Below are positions 39,934 through 51,038 of a stretch of DNA of 52,833 nucleotides, piece after piece. The notes below the pieces were generated by a model that was given only the letters and a program-made list of their open reading frames with translations, was not told the DNA's origin and searched no databases. Both the position numbers and the translations under genes were made by a program. The DNA lies in the NCBI GenBank assembly GCA_025966315.1, contig JAOPUZ010000068.1:1-52833 (forward strand), written 5' to 3'. Within the stretch, counting starts at the first letter, position 1; the number at the start of each line of letters is the position of its first letter. The stretch is from Frankiales bacterium (GTDB lineage: Bacteria > Actinomycetota > Actinomycetes > Mycobacteriales > Jatrophihabitantaceae).

Positions 39934-40224
39934 ATGACCAGCGAGGGGATTCGGCCGGAGAACCGGCCGGAAGGTTATCCGGGCTCAGCAGATCCACGCG
40001 ACGGACGTGGCCAGCATCCGCCGCGCCACATCGTGTTCCTGGATCCCTACAGCGCCCGGCCCGTCAGCCAGTACTCCCCTGAGGGCGAGATCCGGATGAT
40101 GGGCGACTTCGCCCGGGGCCTGAGCCGCAACCGCGCGGTATCCAAGCCCATGATCCTGGGCCTGCTGGCCATCATTCTGCTGCCGATCATCGTCAGCTTC
40201 GTGGCGGTACTGGCGAGCTGGTAG
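39934..40224 (+). CDS. Small single-pass membrane protein, unknown function
   Basis: A 96-residue protein. The first 70 residues are hydrophilic and rich in Gly/Pro/Arg (it includes HIVFLDPYSARPVSQYSPEG), followed by one C-terminal hydrophobic segment (PMILGLLAIILLPIIVSFVAVL, about residues 71-92). This would be a tail-anchored topology with the N-terminus inside. I do not recognise a family. It sits between the MDMPI gene (31 bp) and msrB (29 bp) on the same strand and may be co-transcribed. Confidence 0.6.
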   Translation: MTSEGIRPENRPEGYPGSADPRDGRGQHPPRHIVFLDPYSARPVSQYSPEGEIRMMGDFARGLSRNRAVSKPMILGLLAIILLPIIVSFVAVLASW

Positions 40225-40253
40225 GTCAGGCGACGGCCTCGTACGCTGGGTCC

Positions 40254-40691
40254 ATGACGACCTCATCGACACCAGCCACCCAGAGCACCCCCGCGGTGAC
40301 CAAGACGGACGAGCAGTGGCGAGCCGAGCTCTCGCCACAGGAGTACGCCGTGCTTCGCCAGGCGGCAACCGAACGCCCGTTCACCGGTGAATACACCGAC
40401 AGCCACGCGGAGGGCGTCTACGCCTGCCGGGCTTGTGGTGCCGAACTGTTCCGATCGACTGAGAAGTTCGATTCACACTGCGGCTGGCCGAGCTTCTTCT
40501 CGCCCCTGGCCGGCGAAGCGATCATCGAGAAGGTGGACAGCAGCATGGGGATGCGTCGCGTGGAGGTGTTGTGCGCAAATTGCCACAGCCACCTCGGTCA
40601 CGTGTTCGAGGGCGAGGGTTACGGCACGCCGACCGATCTGCGCTACTGCATCAACTCGATCAGCATGACGTTCAGCTCGCCGACCGCCTAG
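40254..40691 (+). CDS. msrB: Peptide methionine-(R)-S-oxide reductase MsrB
   Basis: A 145-residue reductase of the R-diastereomer of methionine sulfoxide in oxidised proteins. Two zinc-binding pairs are present (CRACG and CANCH), with HCGWPSF and the catalytic Cys132 in RYCINS near the C-terminus. The first 20 residues are a Ser/Thr/Pro-rich lead. It converges on hemQ with a 51-bp gap. The placement next to the haem cluster is the same as in mycobacteria and fits an oxidative-stress context. Confidence 0.97.
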   Translation: MTTSSTPATQSTPAVTKTDEQWRAELSPQEYAVLRQAATERPFTGEYTDSHAEGVYACRACGAELFRSTEKFDSHCGWPSFFSPLAGEAIIEKVDSSMGMRRVEVLCANCHSHLGHVFEGEGYGTPTDLRYCINSISMTFSSPTA

Positions 40692-40742
40692 CCGTCGCCC
40701 GCCCGGCGTCCATGGCCAGCGGTGCGCCTGCCGGTCGCCGGA

Positions 40743-41438
40743 CTACGGCAGTGACTGGACGAGTTCGGCGATGGTCCGGCGGGTGCCGGTGTAGAAAGGC
40801 ACCTCGTCGCGGACATGCAGGCGGGCCCGCGAGCCGCGCAGGTGACGCATCAGGTCGACGATGCGATGTAACTCGTCCGCCTCGAAGGCCAGGATCCATT
40901 CGTAGTCGTTGAGCGCGAACGACGCGACGGTGTTGGCCCGAACATCCGGGTATCCGCGCGCCATCTTGCCGTGTTCGGCCAGCAGCTCACGCCGCTCGGT
41001 GTCCTCGAGCAGATACCAGTCATAGGACCGGATGAACGGGTAGACGCAGACGTAGGCGTGGGACTCCTCGTCGGCCAGGAACGCCGGTACGTGGCTCTTG
41101 TTGAACTCGGCCGGCCGATGCAGCGCCATCACCGACCAGACCGGCCGCAGATGACGTCCCAACGCCGTGCGCCGGAACCGGCTGTAGGCGCCCTGCAGCT
41201 CCTCGACGGTCTCGGCGTGCCACCAGATCATCAGCTCCGCGTCAGCCCGCAGCGCCGAGACGTCATAACTTCCCCGGACCACGATGTCCGCCGCGGCCAA
41301 TTCGGCGAACAGCTCGCTCACCTCGTCGCTGTATTTCGTCCGGTCCGAATCACCCAGGCTCTCGCTCACCGAAAACACCGACCAGGCGGTGTACCGGATG
41401 ACGTCGTTCAGTTCTCGTGCCTGCTTGCCATCGACCAT
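40743..41438 (-). CDS. hemQ: Coproheme decarboxylase HemQ (ChdC)
   Basis: Catalyses the last step of the coproporphyrin-dependent haem pathway, H2O2-dependent decarboxylation of coproheme to haem b. The protein has 231 residues, normal for actinobacterial HemQ of the chlorite-dismutase fold. Conserved blocks are [48 protein letters not shown] and the C-terminal [13 protein letters not shown]. The start is the ATG at 41438 with the family-like [10 protein letters not shown]; the open frame further upstream is an artefact inside hemY. It lies just 4 bp after the hemY stop. Confidence 0.96.
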   Translation of the reverse strand: MVDGKQARELNDVIRYTAWSVFSVSESLGDSDRTKYSDEVSELFAELAAADIVVRGSYDVSALRADAELMIWWHAETVEELQGAYSRFRRTALGRHLRPVWSVMALHRPAEFNKSHVPAFLADEESHAYVCVYPFIRSYDWYLLEDTERRELLAEHGKMARGYPDVRANTVASFALNDYEWILAFEADELHRIVDLMRHLRGSRARLHVRDEVPFYTGTRRTIAELVQSLP

Positions 41439-41442
41439 GACT

Positions 41443-42879
41443 TCATTGTGCCGAGCGGGCAACCGAGGTCGACACCCGGTCCGCCGCTTGCTGAGCCGAA
41501 GCGATGCACGCGGGGATCCCCACGCCGTTGTAGGCGGCGCCGCACACCGCCAGCCCCGGCACCGTGGCCACCGCCGCGAAGACGCGAGCGACCAACGCCG
41601 GATGGCCAACGGCGTACTGCGGCAGGGCGCCGCCCCAGCGCTGCACGTGGGCGTCCAGCGGCGCCGCGGCGACGCCGGTGATGGTGGCCAACTCCCGTCG
41701 GGCCTGGGCGACAAGCTCGGCATCGCCGAATTGCAGCGTCCGCTCATCACCGGCCCGGCCGAACGAGGCCCGCAGCGTCGCGACACCGGTCGCGCCGCCG
41801 TCATCGCCGGCTGCGGTCGAGATCGGCCACTTCTGGCTGGAGAACGTCATGGCCTTGACCGGCGATCCTTCGACCTCCGGCACCAGGATGCCGCTCCCGG
41901 GCGGCAGGGCGGCCAGGTCCGCCGGACGGAACGCCAGCGTCACGATGACCACGCTCGCCGTCTCGATGGTGGCGAGCTCGGCGGCGGCGGCCGGCGCGAG
42001 CTCGGCGAGGAGCAATGCGGTCTTCGGTGCCGGGGTGGCCACGATCACGCCGTCCACCAGCAGCTCTTCGGGGTGCGCGGCCGAACCGAGCACCAGCCGA
42101 AAGCCGCCCGCGCTGCGGGTGATGTGACGGACTGCGGTGTTGGTGCGGATCTGCAGGCCCGCACCGGCCAGCTCGGCCAGGCGCGCCAACCCGCCCCGGT
42201 ACGAGGCGAAGACGGGCGGGGCCGGCTCGCTCTGCCGGTTCGTGATGGGTTCGCGCGCGCCCGCCGCCACGCTCGCCGCCGCGGCCATGATCAGGGATCC
42301 CCCGTCGGCCGCCAGCCGGCTGGCCAGCGCCGGGACCGCCGCCTGCAAGGAGATCTGATCGGCGCGGCCCGCGTAGACACCGCCGAGCAATGGGTCGACC
42401 AACCGGTCCACCACCTCGTGGCCGAGGCGTTGGGCGACCAGATCGCCGACCGAGATGTCCTCACTCAATACCGGGTGCGGCTCGGACTGCTCGGCGACCA
42501 GCCGGTCCAGGGTTCCGGCCGACAGGACGCCGGCCGCCCGCACCGCGTCCAGATCCGTCGGGATGCCCATCAACGTGCGAGCCGGCAGCGGCTTGTTCGT
42601 CCCCCGATTACGTAGCAAGGCCGAACCCGTGCTCGGCTGGATCACGTCCGCGGCGAGCCCGAGACTGCCGGCCAGCGCCAGCCCTTCTGGCCGGCGGGCC
42701 AGCATCGCCTCGGCGCCGACGTCCACGGACACGCCGGCGATCTCGACCCGGCGCAGCTTGCCGCCGGTCCGGTCGGCGGCCTCCAGCAGCAGCACCCGGT
42801 CGTGGGGCCGCAGCTCGCTCAGTCGTCGGGCGGCGGCCAGGCCGGAGATGCCGCCGCCCACCACCGCGAAGTCGGCCAT
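41443..42879 (-). CDS. hemY: Protoporphyrinogen/coproporphyrinogen III oxidase, HemY type
   Basis: A 478-residue FAD-dependent oxidase. In actinobacteria it is expected to oxidise coproporphyrinogen III to coproporphyrin III ahead of HemQ. The N-terminal FAD motif [20 protein letters not shown] is at residues 3-22, followed by [16 protein letters not shown]. The substrate-domain and C-terminal FAD motifs ([37 protein letters not shown]) are present. It lies between hemE (one base gap) and hemQ (4 bp), a tight operon. The coproporphyrin specificity is inferred from the presence of hemQ. Confidence 0.95.
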   Translation of the reverse strand: MADFAVVGGGISGLAAARRLSELRPHDRVLLLEAADRTGGKLRRVEIAGVSVDVGAEAMLARRPEGLALAGSLGLAADVIQPSTGSALLRNRGTNKPLPARTLMGIPTDLDAVRAAGVLSAGTLDRLVAEQSEPHPVLSEDISVGDLVAQRLGHEVVDRLVDPLLGGVYAGRADQISLQAAVPALASRLAADGGSLIMAAAASVAAGAREPITNRQSEPAPPVFASYRGGLARLAELAGAGLQIRTNTAVRHITRSAGGFRLVLGSAAHPEELLVDGVIVATPAPKTALLLAELAPAAAAELATIETASVVIVTLAFRPADLAALPPGSGILVPEVEGSPVKAMTFSSQKWPISTAAGDDGGATGVATLRASFGRAGDERTLQFGDAELVAQARRELATITGVAAAPLDAHVQRWGGALPQYAVGHPALVARVFAAVATVPGLAVCGAAYNGVGIPACIASAQQAADRVSTSVARSAQ

Positions 42880-42880
42880 C

Positions 42881-43924
42881 TCAGCTCGCGTGCACTAGTT
42901 CGACGACCCGGGTCAGCACTTCCGGGTCGGTGTCGGGCAGCACGCCGTGACCGAGGTTGAAGATATGTCCGGGTGCCCGCCGGCCCTCGGCGACTATCCG
43001 GCGCACTTCGGTCTCGATCACCGGCCAGTCCGCGAGCAACAGCGCCGGGTCGAGGTTGCCCTGGACGGGGGTCTGCCCACCGATCCGGGCTGCCGCCACA
43101 TCGAGCGGGGTTCGCCAGTCCACGCCGACCACGTCGGCTCCGGCGCTGCGCATCAGGTCCAGTAGTTCGCCGGTCCCGACGCCGAAGTGGATCCTGGGTA
43201 CCTCCGGGTGCCCGAGTTCGGCGAAAACCCGTTGTGAGTGCGGCAACACGAACTCGGTGTAATCGGCCGCCGACAACCCGCCGGCCCAGGAATCGAACAG
43301 CTGCACGGCCGCCGCCCCGGCCTCGATCTGCACCCGCAGGAAGGTGGTCGAGATATCGGCGAGCACGTCGAGCAATGCGTGCCAGACGCCCGGCGCGGAA
43401 TGCATCAGCGCCTTCGTGCGTGCGTGGTCGCGGGACGGGCCACCCTCGATCAGATAACTGGCGAGTGTGTACGGCGCGCCGGCGAAGCCGATGAGCGGCA
43501 CGTCGCCCAACTCCGCGACCAGCTGCCGGACGGCTTGCCCGATATCCGGGACGTCGTCGGGGGTCAGCCGGCGCAGCCGATTGACGTCGGCGGCGGTACG
43601 GATCGGTTCGGCAATGACCGGACCGGTCCCGGCCACGATCTCGATGGGCAGGCCGACGGCCACCAGCGGGACGACGATGTCGGAGAACAGGATGGCCGCA
43701 TCGACGTGATGGCGCCGGACCGGTTGCAGCGTGATCTCGGTGACCAGATCGGGATCGCGGCAGGCCGCCAGCATCGAGCCGCCGGACCGCAGTCTCCGGT
43801 ACTCCGGTAACGACCGCCCAGCCTGGCGCATGAACCAGACCGGCGGGTGCGGGGTCTGCTCGCCGCCGGCCGCGCGCAACAACAACGGTCGCTCGGCGGT
43901 GGCGGGCACGCTGCTCGTCGTCAT
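42881..43924 (-). CDS. hemE: Uroporphyrinogen decarboxylase
   Basis: Removes four carboxyl groups from uroporphyrinogen III to give coproporphyrinogen III. Catalytic-site blocks are [17 protein letters not shown] (active-site Arg), [15 protein letters not shown] (catalytic Asp), [16 protein letters not shown], and [17 protein letters not shown] place the start at the ATG at 43924 ([13 protein letters not shown]), which has GAGGAG just upstream, giving 347 residues, normal for HemE. An upstream ATG (43936) and a longer frame exist but are not family-like. It is the first gene of the hemE-hemY-hemQ operon, and the 170-bp gap to the divergent DUF3000 gene should carry its promoter. Confidence 0.97.
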   Translation of the reverse strand: MTTSSVPATAERPLLLRAAGGEQTPHPPVWFMRQAGRSLPEYRRLRSGGSMLAACRDPDLVTEITLQPVRRHHVDAAILFSDIVVPLVAVGLPIEIVAGTGPVIAEPIRTAADVNRLRRLTPDDVPDIGQAVRQLVAELGDVPLIGFAGAPYTLASYLIEGGPSRDHARTKALMHSAPGVWHALLDVLADISTTFLRVQIEAGAAAVQLFDSWAGGLSAADYTEFVLPHSQRVFAELGHPEVPRIHFGVGTGELLDLMRSAGADVVGVDWRTPLDVAAARIGGQTPVQGNLDPALLLADWPVIETEVRRIVAEGRRAPGHIFNLGHGVLPDTDPEVLTRVVELVHAS

Positions 43925-44094
43925 CGATCTCCTCATCCGACTGCGGCGCGCCTCACCCAATCCCCGGGCGTGGCGTGCGAAATTCCGGTCCGCACGAGAC
44001 GCTTCGCGCATACTAGATACTCCGGGTAGCCATCAGCTCAGCGGTCGCCACCCGGACAGCGGAACAGCCACAGCCTGCGCGGGGAGGGAACCAG

Positions 44095-44709
44095 ATGTTG
44101 CCCGAGTCCGGGGTCGGCGGTGCCGGCATCGCCGACGTACCGCCCGACGACGCCGATGCGGTTCCGATGACCGCACCCGAGCCGTTCCGCCGCGCCGTGT
44201 CCAGCTTGCTCGCGACCGAATTACGGCCCGAAGCCACGATGGAGCGAATCCGTCCCCCGCAACGCCTTGCGCCGTGGTCGTTCGCGGTCGCAGTCGACGT
44301 CAGCGCGGGCGGAAATGACCTAGCGACCGGCCGGCTCGTCGTGCTGTACGACCCCGACGGGGCCGAGGCGTGGGACGGCGAACTCCGCCTGGTCGCCTAC
44401 GCCCAGGCCGATCTCGCGGCGGACATGGCCGGTGACCCGCTGCTGCCCGCGGTCGGCTGGAGCTGGCTGACCGAGTCGCTCACCCAGCGCGCGGCCGAGC
44501 ACACCGCGGTCGGCGGAACGGTCACCCAGACCACGTCGACGCGCTTCGGCGATGTCCACGGACCTGCGTCCACGACTCAGCTCGAACTGCGCGGCTCGTG
44601 GACCGCGATCGAGCCGGACCTGAGCAGGCACGTGTTGGCTTTTGTCGACTTGTTGTCCGTGGCGGCAGGCTTGCCGCCCGAAGGGGTGGCCGTCCTAGGT
44701 GGTCGCTGA
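44095..44709 (+). CDS. DUF3000 domain-containing protein
   Basis: A 204-residue actinobacterium-specific protein of unknown function. Family features are FRRAVSSLLATELRPEATMERIRPPQRLAPWSFAV-like sequence at about residues 31-65, the strands GRLVVLYDPDGAEAW and LRLVAYAQADLAADM, and VGWSWLTESLTQR. The C-terminal helix RHVLAFVDLLSVAAGLPPEG is typical. No catalytic motif is visible. It overlaps the following rnd gene by 11 bp. The DUF3000-rnd pair is conserved next to the haem genes in actinobacteria, which suggests a functional link with RNase D. Confidence 0.9.
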   Translation: MLPESGVGGAGIADVPPDDADAVPMTAPEPFRRAVSSLLATELRPEATMERIRPPQRLAPWSFAVAVDVSAGGNDLATGRLVVLYDPDGAEAWDGELRLVAYAQADLAADMAGDPLLPAVGWSWLTESLTQRAAEHTAVGGTVTQTTSTRFGDVHGPASTTQLELRGSWTAIEPDLSRHVLAFVDLLSVAAGLPPEGVAVLGGR

Positions 44710-46090
44710 CGAGAACGCCGCAGAAATCACCGACGGCACCGCTCCAGAAGAAGAAGTCAGCCCGCCACCGGTCCTGCTGCGGACCCCTCGGGATGGCACC
44801 CCGACACCTTTGACCAGGCCCGAAGAACTGGCCGAGGCCGCCCGCGGACTGGCCGCCGGCACTGGTCCGGTCGCGGTCGACGCCGAGCGCGCCTCCGGCT
44901 ACCGCTACAGCCAGCGCGCGTATCTGGTCCAGCTACGTCGCCTCGGTTATCGAACCGTCCTGATCGACCCGATCGCACTACCGGACCTGAGTGCCATTGA
45001 CGATGCGCTGGCCGATGCCGAGTGGATATTGCATGCGGCGAACCAGGATTTGCCGTGCCTGGCCGACCTGGGCATGCGGCCGCGGGCGTTGTTCGACAGT
45101 GAGCTGGCGGGCCGGTTGCTCGGCTCGGATCGGGTCGCGCTCGGCACCATGGTCGAGCAGTACCTCGGCGTCCGCCTCGAGAAGGGTCACTCCGCCGCTG
45201 ATTGGTCAACCCGGCCGCTGCCTTCGGACTGGCTTGATTACGCCGCCCTGGACGTCGAATTGCTGATCGAGCTGCGCGAGGTGCTGGTCGAGGAGTTGCG
45301 CCGGGCCGGAAAGCTCGAGTGGGCCGCCCAGGAGTTCCTGGCGGTGATGAACGCGCCGCCCGCGCCGCCCCGAGTCGATCCGTGGCGGCGTACCTCGGGC
45401 ATTCACGGCATCCGCAACCGGCGCACCTTGGCCATGATTCGCGGTCTGTGGCAGGCGCGGGACCGGCTGGCGTCCGAGCGGGACGTCGCTCCCGGACGGA
45501 TCCTGCCTGATTCGGCGATCATGAGCGCGGTGAAGGCCGGTCCGTCATCGCCGGCCGAGCTCAGCGCGCTGCCGGTGTTCAACGGTCCTCGTCAGCGTCG
45601 GCAAGCCGACTACTGGTTCCGGGCTCTGGAGACTGCACGCCAGCTCGAGGACCCTGAACTGCCGCTCGTCTCACCGCCCACGTTCGATCCGGACTCGATG
45701 CCGGCACCGTCACGTTGGCGCGAGCGGGATCCGCAGGCCGCGGTGCGGTTGGCCGCGATCAAGCAGGTCGTCGCCGAGGCGGCCCCCCGACTCGCGGTGG
45801 TCAGCCAGAACCTGCTGGCCGGCGACGTCATCCGGCGGCTGGCCTGGCGAGCGACATCCGTGCTGGACGAAGCCCAGGTCCGGACCGAACTGGCCAAGCT
45901 CGGCGCGCGAGCATGGCAGGTCGACACCCTGGCCGCAGATCTCACCGCCGCTCTGGAGCAAGCAGCGGCGACGTCGGCCGCAGCACTAGCCGAAGCCGAA
46001 TCCGTCGACGGCGCCGAAACGACCGGGCCCTCGGTATCAGCCGCGAGTTCGGCCGCCGGCGTGGATGCATCGGACGAACCGCGGAGCTAG
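44699..46090 (+). CDS. rnd: Ribonuclease D (DEDD exonuclease with HRDC domain)
   Basis: A 463-residue 3'-to-5' exoribonuclease of RNA maturation and turnover. The N-terminal DEDDy exonuclease domain shows VAVDAERASGYRYSQRAYL (Asp and Glu of motif I), ILHAANQDLPCLADLG (motif II) and SDWLDYAALDVELLIEL (motif III Tyr and Asp). The HRDC helical domain follows (RTLAMIRGLWQARDRLASER). The C-terminal half is helical and Ala-rich, as in actinobacterial members. The GTG start (44699) lies within the end of the DUF3000 gene, so the two are coupled. Confidence 0.94.
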   Translation: MVADENAAEITDGTAPEEEVSPPPVLLRTPRDGTPTPLTRPEELAEAARGLAAGTGPVAVDAERASGYRYSQRAYLVQLRRLGYRTVLIDPIALPDLSAIDDALADAEWILHAANQDLPCLADLGMRPRALFDSELAGRLLGSDRVALGTMVEQYLGVRLEKGHSAADWSTRPLPSDWLDYAALDVELLIELREVLVEELRRAGKLEWAAQEFLAVMNAPPAPPRVDPWRRTSGIHGIRNRRTLAMIRGLWQARDRLASERDVAPGRILPDSAIMSAVKAGPSSPAELSALPVFNGPRQRRQADYWFRALETARQLEDPELPLVSPPTFDPDSMPAPSRWRERDPQAAVRLAAIKQVVAEAAPRLAVVSQNLLAGDVIRRLAWRATSVLDEAQVRTELAKLGARAWQVDTLAADLTAALEQAAATSAAALAEAESVDGAETTGPSVSAASSAAGVDASDEPRS

Positions 46091-46154
46091 AATTAAGTTA
46101 CTGATGGGTAACATCGCCGCGGGCCCCCATCGCGGCCGAACTAGGAGCACTCAG

Positions 46155-47411
46155 GTGACCTCGACTCTTTCCGATCGCCCGGACCGCCCGATCCGCGACG
46201 TCGTCTTCTGTGACGGGGTGCGCACTCCGTTCGGCCGCGCCGGCCGAGCGGGCACTGGCATGTACGCCGAGACCCGGGCCGACGATCTGATCGTCGCGGC
46301 TATTCGTGAACTGCTGCGCCGACATCCGGAACTGCCGCCCGCGCGGGTCGACGAGGTTGCCGTCGCGGCCAGCACCCAGATCGGTGACCAAGGCCTGACG
46401 ATCGGACGCACGGCGGCGATCCTGGCCGGTTTGCCCAAGTCCGTGCCGGGTTATGCGATCGATCGGATGTGTGCCGGCGGCATGACCGCCGTGACGACCG
46501 CGGCCGGATCGATTGCCTTCGGCGCGTACGACGTGGTGATCGCCGGCGGCGTGGAGCACATGGGCCGGCACCCGATGGGCGAGGCCGCCGATCCCAATCC
46601 CCGCTTCCTGTCCGATCGATTGGTGGACACGTCGGCACTCAGCATGGGCGCGACCGCGGAGAATCTGCACGACCGGTTCCCGCACCTGACCCGGGAGCGA
46701 GCCGACCTTTATGCCTTGCACAGCCAGGAGAAAGTCGCCAAGGCCTACGCCGAAGGCAAGATCCAACGCGACCTGGTGCCGGTCGCGATCCGCTCCGCCG
46801 AGCTCGGGTGGGGGCTGGCCACCAAGGACGAGCCGCCCCGTCCGGACACCACGCTGGCCGACCTCGCCGCGCTGCGGACACCGTTTCGCCCGCACGGCCG
46901 GATCACCGCTGGCAACGCCGCTGGGCTCAACGACGGCGCGACTGCCTGCCTGCTCGCCGACGCCGGCACCGCCGCCGAACTTGGCCTGCCGACGGCGATG
47001 CGGCTGGTCGGTTACGGCTTTGCTGGAGTAGACCCCGAGGTGATGGGCGTCGGACCGATCCCGTCCACCGAACGAGCCCTGGCCCGGACCGGTTTGGCCA
47101 TCGAGGACATCGGGTTGTTCGAGTTGAACGAGGCGTTTGCCGTACAGGTACTGGCCTTTCTCGATCACTACGGGCTGGCCGACGACGACCCGCGGGTCAA
47201 CCAGTACGGCGGTGCCATCGCTCTCGGGCACCCGTTGGCGTCATCCGGCGTTCGGCTGATGACCCAGCTCGCCCGGCAGTTCGCCGAGCACCCCGAAGTG
47301 CGTTACGGGCTGACTGCAATGTGCGTCGGGCTGGGGCAGGGCGGCACCGTGATCTGGGAAAATCCGCACTACGTCTCGCCGGCCGGCTCCTCGCGAGAGG
47401 CGGGCCAGTGA
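46155..47411 (+). CDS. fadA: Acetyl-CoA C-acyltransferase (thiolase), FadA type
   Basis: Cleaves 3-ketoacyl-CoA in the last step of fatty-acid beta-oxidation. The 418-residue protein starts at GTG 46155, which has AGGAG 7 nt upstream. Further upstream the frame is open but overlaps the rnd 3' end and lacks thiolase sequence. The catalytic triad is visible: Cys106 in DRMCAGGMTAV, His359 in IALGHPLASSGVRLM, and Cys390 in MCVGLGQGGT. The GNAAGLNDGATACLLA substrate loop is also present. It overlaps fadB, making a two-gene beta-oxidation operon. Confidence 0.96.
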   Translation: MTSTLSDRPDRPIRDVVFCDGVRTPFGRAGRAGTGMYAETRADDLIVAAIRELLRRHPELPPARVDEVAVAASTQIGDQGLTIGRTAAILAGLPKSVPGYAIDRMCAGGMTAVTTAAGSIAFGAYDVVIAGGVEHMGRHPMGEAADPNPRFLSDRLVDTSALSMGATAENLHDRFPHLTRERADLYALHSQEKVAKAYAEGKIQRDLVPVAIRSAELGWGLATKDEPPRPDTTLADLAALRTPFRPHGRITAGNAAGLNDGATACLLADAGTAAELGLPTAMRLVGYGFAGVDPEVMGVGPIPSTERALARTGLAIEDIGLFELNEAFAVQVLAFLDHYGLADDDPRVNQYGGAIALGHPLASSGVRLMTQLARQFAEHPEVRYGLTAMCVGLGQGGTVIWENPHYVSPAGSSREAGQ

Positions 47412-49522
47412 TGACTGCCGTAGCGACTGAATTCCCGCGCGAGGTCGTGACCCGCTCGCTCGTCCGCTATCTCGACGTGCCGGGCTCAGCGGGCGAGTTT
47501 GCCCTGATAACGCTTGACAATGGTCACGATCACACCCGGCCGTCGACCTTCGGACCAGCCGGGCTGGCGTCCCTCGCGACCGCGCTGGATCAGATCGAAG
47601 CCCGGTCGCCGGCGGTGTCCGCGGTCGGCATCACCGGCAAGCCGTTCGTATTCGCGGCTGGAGCCGACCTGGGCGGCGTGGCCCTGCTGCAGACCCGCCC
47701 GCAAGCCCTCGCGATTGCTCGAGCCGGGCATGCTGTCTTCGCCCGGCTGCGTGCGCTGAGCGTCCCGACGTTTGCCTTCCTCAACGGCGTCACGCTGGGC
47801 GGCGGGTTGGAGCTGGCGCTGCACTGCGACTACCGCACCATCTCCCGGTCGGCCGGCGCGGTCGCCTTCCCGGAATGTTTTCTCGGCCTGGTTCCGGGCT
47901 GGGGTGGCACGCAATTGTTGCCCGCCTTGATCGGACCGGCCGCGGCGGTAACGGTGATCGTCGAGAACGCCCTGAACCAGAACAAGATGCTCAGTGCCTC
48001 CGACGCGGCCAACCTCGGAATCGCCGACGAGTTGCTGGATTCCGCGGACTTCCTGGCCGAGTCGCTGCGCTGGGCGGGACGGGTCATCGAAGGCTCGGTG
48101 AGCGTTGCCCGCGCCCCGCTCGCGGATGAGGCCAGCTACGCCGCGGCCGTTGCCCGGGGCCGGATGGTGGCCGACGCCAGGGTGCACGGGGCGGCTCCGG
48201 CGCCGTACCGGGCGCTCGAACTGATCGAGCAATCCCGAACCCTTGAGTTCGCGGCCGGTACTGCGGCCGAGGACGATGCGCTGGCCGACCTGATCATGAC
48301 CGACGAGTTGCGCAGCGGGCTGTATGCCTTCGATCTGGTCAACCGACGGGCCAAGCGTCCCGCCGGGGCACCCGACAAGGCACTGGCTCGGCCAGTGACC
48401 ACCGTCGGGATCGTGGGTGCCGGCTTGATGGCCAGCCAGCTCGCGTTGCTGTTCGTGCGGCGCTTGCGGGTGCCGGTGATGCTCACCGATCTCGATTCCG
48501 AAAGGCTCGATCGGGGTGTGTCCTGGGTGCACGCCGAGATCGCCAAGCTCCGGGAGCGCGGCCGGCTCGGTCAGGACGAAGCCAACCGGCTGACCGCGCT
48601 GGTGACCGGCACGCTCGAGCGGGCCGATTTCGCCGCCGCTGATTTCGTCATCGAGGCGGTGTTCGAGCAACTTGCGGTCAAGCAGCAGGTCTTCGGCGAA
48701 CTGGAGAAATACCTGGCGCCGACCGCGGTATTGGCTACCAACACGTCGTCCTTGTCGGTCTCGGCGATGGCCCGCGATCTGCAGTATCCCGAGCGCGTCG
48801 TCGGGTTTCATTTCTTCAATCCGGTGGCGGTGCTTCCGCTGCTGGAGATCGTGCGCGGCGAGCGCACGGACGAGGCGACGCTGGCGACCGCGTTCGCGGT
48901 GGCGGGCACGCTGAAGAAATCGTCGGTGCTGGTATCTGATGCGCCGGCGTTCGTGGTCAACCGACTGCTCACCCGGTTCATGGGCGAAATAACCGCGGCG
49001 GTCGATGAAGGTACCCCGATCGAGGTAGCCGACGGGGCGATGGCGCCGCTCGGTCTGCCGATGAGCCCGTTTGCGCTGCTGGGTCTGGTCGGTCCGGCGA
49101 TCGGCCTGCACGTGGCCGAGACCCTGCACGAGGCGTTCGGCGAGCGGTTCCCGGTTTCGTCCAATCTGCGCCGGCTGGTGGCGGCCGGCCGGCCGTCCAT
49201 CTACCTGCCGGCCGAGCGTGGTGACCGGACCGCGCGGCTCGATCCAGCGGCCGAAGAGCTGTTCGAGTTGGGCGACCGAGCTTCGACGTCGGAGCAGGTT
49301 CGGGATCGGGCGTTGGCAGCCCTGGCGGACGAGATCGCCCGGATGCTGGATGAGCACGTCGTCGACGATGTGCGTGACATCGACCTCGGCCTGATTCTGG
49401 GGGCCGGCTGGCCGTTCCATCTCGGCGGTATCTCGCCGTACCTGGATCGCGCCGGAGTGTCGGAGCGGGTCACCGGTCGCCGGTTCCTGCCGCCCGGCGT
49501 GGCCAGCGCTCCCAGCGTCTGA
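47411..49522 (+). CDS. fadB: Bifunctional enoyl-CoA hydratase/3-hydroxyacyl-CoA dehydrogenase (FadB/FadJ type)
   Basis: A 703-residue multifunctional enzyme catalysing hydration and NAD-dependent oxidation in beta-oxidation. The N-terminal crotonase domain shows PFVFAAGADLGGVALLQ and GVTLGGGLELALHCDYRTIS (oxyanion hole and catalytic Glu). The central Rossmann domain begins VGIVGAGLMASQLALLFVRR, with VVGFHFFNPVAVLPLLEIVR, and FVVNRLLTRFMGE opens the C-terminal dehydrogenase domain. The start is the ATG at 47411, overlapping the fadA stop; a GTG one codon earlier is an alternative. The stop lies in a 20-bp tandem duplication. Confidence 0.95.
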   Translation: MTAVATEFPREVVTRSLVRYLDVPGSAGEFALITLDNGHDHTRPSTFGPAGLASLATALDQIEARSPAVSAVGITGKPFVFAAGADLGGVALLQTRPQALAIARAGHAVFARLRALSVPTFAFLNGVTLGGGLELALHCDYRTISRSAGAVAFPECFLGLVPGWGGTQLLPALIGPAAAVTVIVENALNQNKMLSASDAANLGIADELLDSADFLAESLRWAGRVIEGSVSVARAPLADEASYAAAVARGRMVADARVHGAAPAPYRALELIEQSRTLEFAAGTAAEDDALADLIMTDELRSGLYAFDLVNRRAKRPAGAPDKALARPVTTVGIVGAGLMASQLALLFVRRLRVPVMLTDLDSERLDRGVSWVHAEIAKLRERGRLGQDEANRLTALVTGTLERADFAAADFVIEAVFEQLAVKQQVFGELEKYLAPTAVLATNTSSLSVSAMARDLQYPERVVGFHFFNPVAVLPLLEIVRGERTDEATLATAFAVAGTLKKSSVLVSDAPAFVVNRLLTRFMGEITAAVDEGTPIEVADGAMAPLGLPMSPFALLGLVGPAIGLHVAETLHEAFGERFPVSSNLRRLVAAGRPSIYLPAERGDRTARLDPAAEELFELGDRASTSEQVRDRALAALADEIARMLDEHVVDDVRDIDLGLILGAGWPFHLGGISPYLDRAGVSERVTGRRFLPPGVASAPSV

Positions 49523-49546
49523 ATCGCTACGGCAGCGTCTGAATCG

Positions 49547-49553
<7 letters not shown>
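49514..49553. repeat. 20-bp tandem duplication at the fadB / downstream gene junction
   Basis: AGCGTCTGAATCGCTACGGC occurs twice in direct succession (49514-49533 and 49534-49553). Unit 1 contains the fadB TGA; unit 2 contains the TAG stop of the convergent minus-strand gene. The duplication thus separates the two stops, which would otherwise overlap or abut. Confidence 0.95.
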
Positions 49554-51007
<1,454 letters not shown>

Positions 51008-51038
51008 CCGAGTCGGCACGGCGTCGGGACGGGCGGGC

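Noticed and set aside
47486-49420. 644-codon open frame antisense to fadB
   Set aside because: Shadow of a gene with complete crotonase and dehydrogenase motifs.
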